From contig DAOWFF010000024.1 of the NCBI GenBank assembly GCA_030638105.1, positions 1 through 7,409 of the forward strand: DNA of 7,409 nt. The letters run 5' to 3'. The notes beneath the pieces were generated by a model, which was not told the origin of the DNA, did not search any database, and saw nothing but the letters and a program-made list of their open reading frames with translations. Both the position numbers and the translations under genes were made by a program. This DNA is from an archaeon (GTDB lineage: Archaea; Nanobdellota; Nanobdellia; Pacearchaeales; GW2011-AR1). Within the stretch, counting starts at the first letter, position 1. Every line of letters begins with the position of its first letter. Below are positions 4,768 to 7,409 of the stretch, one piece after another.

Positions 4768-5858
4768 TAGAACAACCCCTTAAAAAATCTTTTTACTGAA
4801 GAGATAATTCCTGTTTCAACTGAAAAATCATCTGAAAATTCTTCAACAATTCCTGCGTATTCAACTCTCATTGCGAGTTTGTAATCCCCTTCTTTTAATG
4901 TCAAGTCATCAAATTTTGTAATAATTGATTCATCAGTGTAGACGCGGATTTCTTCAAATTTTTTATAAACTTCTTTCCCTTCTTTGTCAAAGACAGAATA
5001 AACCAACCTCGCTGGGACATATCTTTTGCCGAAATTTTGCAAAGTAACCCAGACAACTAATTTATCTGATTTGCCTAATGATAATTCTTCCAAGTCAAAT
5101 GTAATGTCAAATAATTCTTCTGGAGTTTCTTCTGCAGGTTCTGGTTCTTCTTTTTCCTCTTTAGATTCTTTTTCTTTAACTTCTTCTTGTTCTACTTCAA
5201 CTTCTTCGTCTTCTTCAGATTCTTTTTCTATTCCACTTTCCTCAACAGATTCAGAAGTTTCATCTGTTTCACTTGGGGTTTCTTTAGTTTCATCTGCTTC
5301 AATATTTTCTGTTTCTGCTGTTTCTTCACTATCCACACTTTCAGTAATTTTATGGCTGTCTTTTGCAGAACTTTCTAATTTGAAATCAGAGACACAATCA
5401 CGGGTTTCAGTATCTTGGTATTTATTGCAATCTTCATCAATAGTTATGCAAGTCATTGATTGGTAATTATTAATGCAGTCGCCCCATTCTCCGCATTCTG
5501 TTGACTCTGAGCATTCCTGAACAGAACTTTTTTCTTTTATAGTTTCTTTTACTTGCTGTTTAGAAATCGTGCTGACTTTTTCTAAAGCAATTGAATACCA
5601 TCCTGTTCCGTCATACAATTTTAATTTTTTATTTCCAGAATCAAAATAAATCATTCCTATTTCTGGGGATGATGGCTCTGAACTTGGTTGAAGAATAAAT
5701 AAATCTTCAATGTTTATTGATGGAACCTTCATTTCTGCATCGGCTTTATAAAAAGGATTTCCTTCATTGTCTTCTCCATATTCAAAAGAACTTATCGCTG
5801 GAAACATAGTTAAAACGAGCAAAATTCCAACAACAAGAGTAAATAATTTTTTAATCAT
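4767..5858 (-). CDS. Secreted mosaic surface protein: fibre motif, TSP1-like cysteines, acidic linker, beta-sandwich
   Basis: This encodes 363 residues from the ATG at 5858. A signal peptide (1-24) precedes a segment like those of phage tail fibres and collars, PEIGMIYFDSGNKK then LKLYDGTGWYSI (66-90). Six cysteines at 116, 122, 128, 137, 144 and 155, with the pattern CGEWGDC...QSMTC, resemble a thrombospondin type 1 repeat. Then come about 90 residues almost entirely of Glu, Ser, Thr and Lys (158-250), a likely extended stalk. A beta-sandwich of the CARDB type (251-348, with LVVWVTLQNFGKRYVPARLVY) and a basic amphipathic end (SVKRFFKGLF) follow. No C-terminal membrane helix is present, so it may be released or held by the neighbouring membrane proteins. 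A TTG at 5867 is less likely as start. The overlap with the upstream stop is 8 nt. Confidence 0.82.
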   Translation of the reverse strand: MIKKLFTLVVGILLVLTMFPAISSFEYGEDNEGNPFYKADAEMKVPSINIEDLFILQPSSEPSSPEIGMIYFDSGNKKLKLYDGTGWYSIALEKVSTISKQQVKETIKEKSSVQECSESTECGEWGDCINNYQSMTCITIDEDCNKYQDTETRDCVSDFKLESSAKDSHKITESVDSEETAETENIEADETKETPSETDETSESVEESGIEKESEEDEEVEVEQEEVKEKESKEEKEEPEPAEETPEELFDITFDLEELSLGKSDKLVVWVTLQNFGKRYVPARLVYSVFDKEGKEVYKKFEEIRVYTDESIITKFDDLTLKEGDYKLAMRVEYAGIVEEFSDDFSVETGIISSVKRFFKGLF

Positions 5859-6945
5859 AAATTCCAATTAAGGTTATTGATAAATCATCAATATCTCCTC
5901 CTCGTCCTCCAGATTCATATTTAATTACTGCTAAATCTCCTTGTGAAAATGATTCATTAAAATTTGTGCTCGAACCACTTTCTTGTCCTTGAATATCCAC
6001 ACTTAATCCAGTTGCAGAAAAACTTGCTTTATTTGTAGTGCTTTTCATTAATGTAATTGCAGAAGTTGCTGTTCTATCGTTAGATACCGCACTCCATAAT
6101 ATCCCTGTTATTCTCATATTTCTATCAATTATCCAAGAAGATTCTCCAGAAGTAAGTGTAATTAAACTATCAGTTCCTAATGGTAAATATCTATTACTTA
6201 GTGATAAGCTTCCATCAACAGTTGAAACAAAACGAGTATAATGAATCTCTGCAGTTAAAATTCCTTGCGTTGAGGTAATTAAGGACTCTGGACAATCTGT
6301 CCCATCCTCTAAACAAACTGCTTGTCCAGAAACTTTAAGTTCATTTATATTTGCTTCTGCAGAAACAGTTAATTCTGAAACACCTAATTCACCAACATTT
6401 AATTCATTACCAATTAATTCACCAACATAAGTAACTCCAGTTATATTTGCATCTCCATTAACCTCTAAATTTCCTATAATCTCCAAACCCTTGCTAAAAA
6501 CAAATCTATTAATTAATTCCTGAATAAATCCCCCAGAAAAAAAATTTAAGACATTGCTTATTGTCAAGTCCCCTGTTGTTGTTTCATCAACATCTTTCCT
6601 CAAATAATTAAAATGCGTTAATCTCCGACGAGGGGACTGAACACTTCCATCAATTGTAATCTCCATGAAATAATCTTTGGTAGTGTCATTGCATGCTTCA
6701 GAAATGCCGTCCAGTTCAACTTTCCACTGCCCCCAAGTTCCTGTTGTTAAATTTGTCGTTGCTGTATAAATCAAATCTCCGAAGACCTCTCCGGTGTAAA
6801 TATCAAAATCAAAACTATAAGTTCCCTGCTGAAATTCTGTTCCGACATAATATTGTCCTTGGAAAACCGCGGTGTCAGAAACAGCACAAACTAAGCTCAT
6901 CAAAAAAACGCCTACTAAAATTATCCCTACGAACTTCACCCTCAT
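5851..6945 (-). CDS. Secreted fibre-like surface protein
   Basis: This encodes 364 residues. A signal peptide (about 1-22) is followed by an N-terminal beta-rich domain (25-118) that includes WGQWKVELDG and SPRRRLTHFNYLR, a type I associate with large DPANN surface proteins. Residues 153-212 are short Leu/Val/Gly repeats (LEVNGDANITG, VGELIGNELNVGELGVSEL) of the kind that build trimeric beta-helices in viral tail fibres. One cysteine pair (C211/C218) follows. The last 130 residues are beta-rich with a glycine-rich loop (ESGGRGGDIDD), like a jelly-roll tip domain. It is the first gene of the operon; a TATA box is placed 26 nt before the ATG, so it is leaderless. An adhesin or filament tip is the likely role. 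Viral origin is possible but no phage genes are nearby. Confidence 0.8.
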   Translation of the reverse strand: MRVKFVGIILVGVFLMSLVCAVSDTAVFQGQYYVGTEFQQGTYSFDFDIYTGEVFGDLIYTATTNLTTGTWGQWKVELDGISEACNDTTKDYFMEITIDGSVQSPRRRLTHFNYLRKDVDETTTGDLTISNVLNFFSGGFIQELINRFVFSKGLEIIGNLEVNGDANITGVTYVGELIGNELNVGELGVSELTVSAEANINELKVSGQAVCLEDGTDCPESLITSTQGILTAEIHYTRFVSTVDGSLSLSNRYLPLGTDSLITLTSGESSWIIDRNMRITGILWSAVSNDRTATSAITLMKSTTNKASFSATGLSVDIQGQESGSSTNFNESFSQGDLAVIKYESGGRGGDIDDLSITLIGIYD

Positions 6946-6965
6946 TTTATATTATTAGTATAAAC

Positions 6966-6976
6966 CTATTTAAAAA
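6966..6976 (-). promoter_or_regulatory. TATA box of the surface operon
   Basis: The minus-strand sequence TTTTTAAATAG is centred about 26 nt before the ATG at 6945, predicting a leaderless transcript that starts the 6945-to-3078 operon. It lies in the 35-bp gap after the cysteine-rich anchor gene. Confidence 0.6.
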
Positions 6977-6980
6977 CTTT

Positions 6981-7409
6981 TTATTTTTTTCTTTTCTTTT
7001 TAAATATTTTTTTTAATTTTCTAAACATAAAGTAAAGAGCAATTAAAGAAACTAAAATAATAAGAGCGATTATCATGACAAACGGATTTGTTAAGTCCCT
7101 GAATCTCCCGCCTGCAAATGCCCCTAAAATCGGATATGGCTGACTGCATTCGTCCTCAAAATTTTCAATCAGAGAAAATACCTGAATTGGCAAAAGATTA
7201 ACATTTAATTCGTCATTTATTTCAATCATTAGATTTTCTATTTCTTCTTCAGAATAATCTATATTCTTGTATTGAGTTACATGTTCTCTTAAGGAATCAG
7301 AACAAAGTTCGCAAACTAAAGTTTTGTTTAATAAAGAACTGCTTCTTCCACCTGGACAGGTTCCGCAATCTTGAGAACAATCTGAACAACTTTCTCCGTT
7401 GTTGCAAAT
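6981..7409 (-). CDS. Cysteine-rich membrane-anchored surface protein (C-terminal part)
   Basis: The reading frame is open to the right edge, so only the last 142 residues are seen and the start lies outside the window. The visible part opens with a cysteine cluster, CNNGESCSDCSQDCGTCPGG (window residues 2-21), a motif I associate with secreted DPANN proteins; a CELC pair follows at 33-36. An acidic helical region (SEEEIENLMIEINDELNV) comes next, then one membrane helix (109-129) and a strongly basic tail (RKLKKIFKKKRKK). This predicts a type I topology with the cysteine-rich domain outside. An ATG at 7229 lies in frame but is internal. It is in line with the surface operon and probably part of the same envelope gene set. 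Confidence 0.8.
   Translation of the reverse strand: MCNNGESCSDCSQDCGTCPGGRSSSLLNKTLVCELCSDSLREHVTQYKNIDYSEEEIENLMIEINDELNVNLLPIQVFSLIENFEDECSQPYPILGAFAGGRFRDLTNPFVMIIALIILVSLIALYFMFRKLKKIFKKKRKK

Noticed and set aside
5026..5466. Serine-rich plus-strand frame (146 codons) and a Phe/Cys-rich one at 5187-5378
   Set aside because: Low-complexity antisense of the Glu/Ser/Thr-rich linker; such repeats open frames on both strands.
5859..5867. TTG start three codons earlier for the mosaic protein
   Set aside because: The ATG at 5858 gives a typical signal peptide (MIKKLF) and the same ATGATTAA overlap seen at 3638.
6038..6241. Plus-strand frame of 67 codons
   Set aside because: Antisense to the fibre-like protein and without recognisable features.
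6693..7016. Plus-strand frame of 107 codons
   Set aside because: It runs antisense across the start of the fibre gene and its promoter.
1..7409. CRISPR array, insertion sequence or transposase
   Set aside because: No regularly spaced repeats, no terminal repeats with a transposase frame, and no integrase are visible.

Overview
The window looks like an archaeal chromosome segment, most likely from a small-genome DPANN lineage of the Woesearchaeota/Pacearchaeota type. The archaeal assignment is firm: it has ribosomal proteins L44e and S3Ae, a tRNA with an intron at position 37/38, tRNAs without an encoded CCA, and TATA boxes centred about 26 nt before leaderless starts. The DPANN assignment is an inference from the A+T-rich sequence, tiny membrane genes and secreted proteins with fibre-like repeats and a DCGTCP-type cysteine cluster.

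Region by region. Positions 1-178 contain no convincing gene, but hold hairpins and two blocks resembling pieces of the neighbouring tRNA. A tRNA-Gln(TTG) at 179-250 and a 64-residue membrane protein gene at 318-512 lie on the minus strand. A divergent promoter region separates them from plus-strand rpl44e (611-922) and rps3ae (1041-1613). Between those two ribosomal genes a G+C-rich element (945-1040) folds on paper into a compact three-way junction. One strand of its closing stem can instead pair with the bases just before the S3Ae start codon, which is the layout of a cis-acting RNA switch. An intron-containing tRNA-Thr(TGT) follows at 1651-1773, and a PQ-loop/SemiSWEET-like gene begins 7 nt after it.

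From 2027 to the right edge everything is on the minus strand. Reading in the direction of transcription: the C-terminal part of a cysteine-rich membrane-anchored surface protein (6981-7409); then a tightly overlapping operon from 6945 to 3078 encoding a secreted fibre-like protein, a secreted mosaic protein (fibre-type motif, thrombospondin-like cysteines, acidic linker, beta-sandwich), three small polytopic membrane proteins and a beta-sandwich protein with a membrane segment at each end; then a stand-alone dCache sensor with no output domain (2027-3043).

The operon reads as one cell-envelope module. Its promoter-proximal gene is leaderless, while most internal genes have Shine-Dalgarno-like sites and start inside or against the stop of the gene before. 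The combination suggests a surface adhesion or sensing assembly in a lineage that often lives attached to a host. The functional link is inference. The most distinctive candidates for something undescribed are the structured leader of rps3ae and this surface operon.
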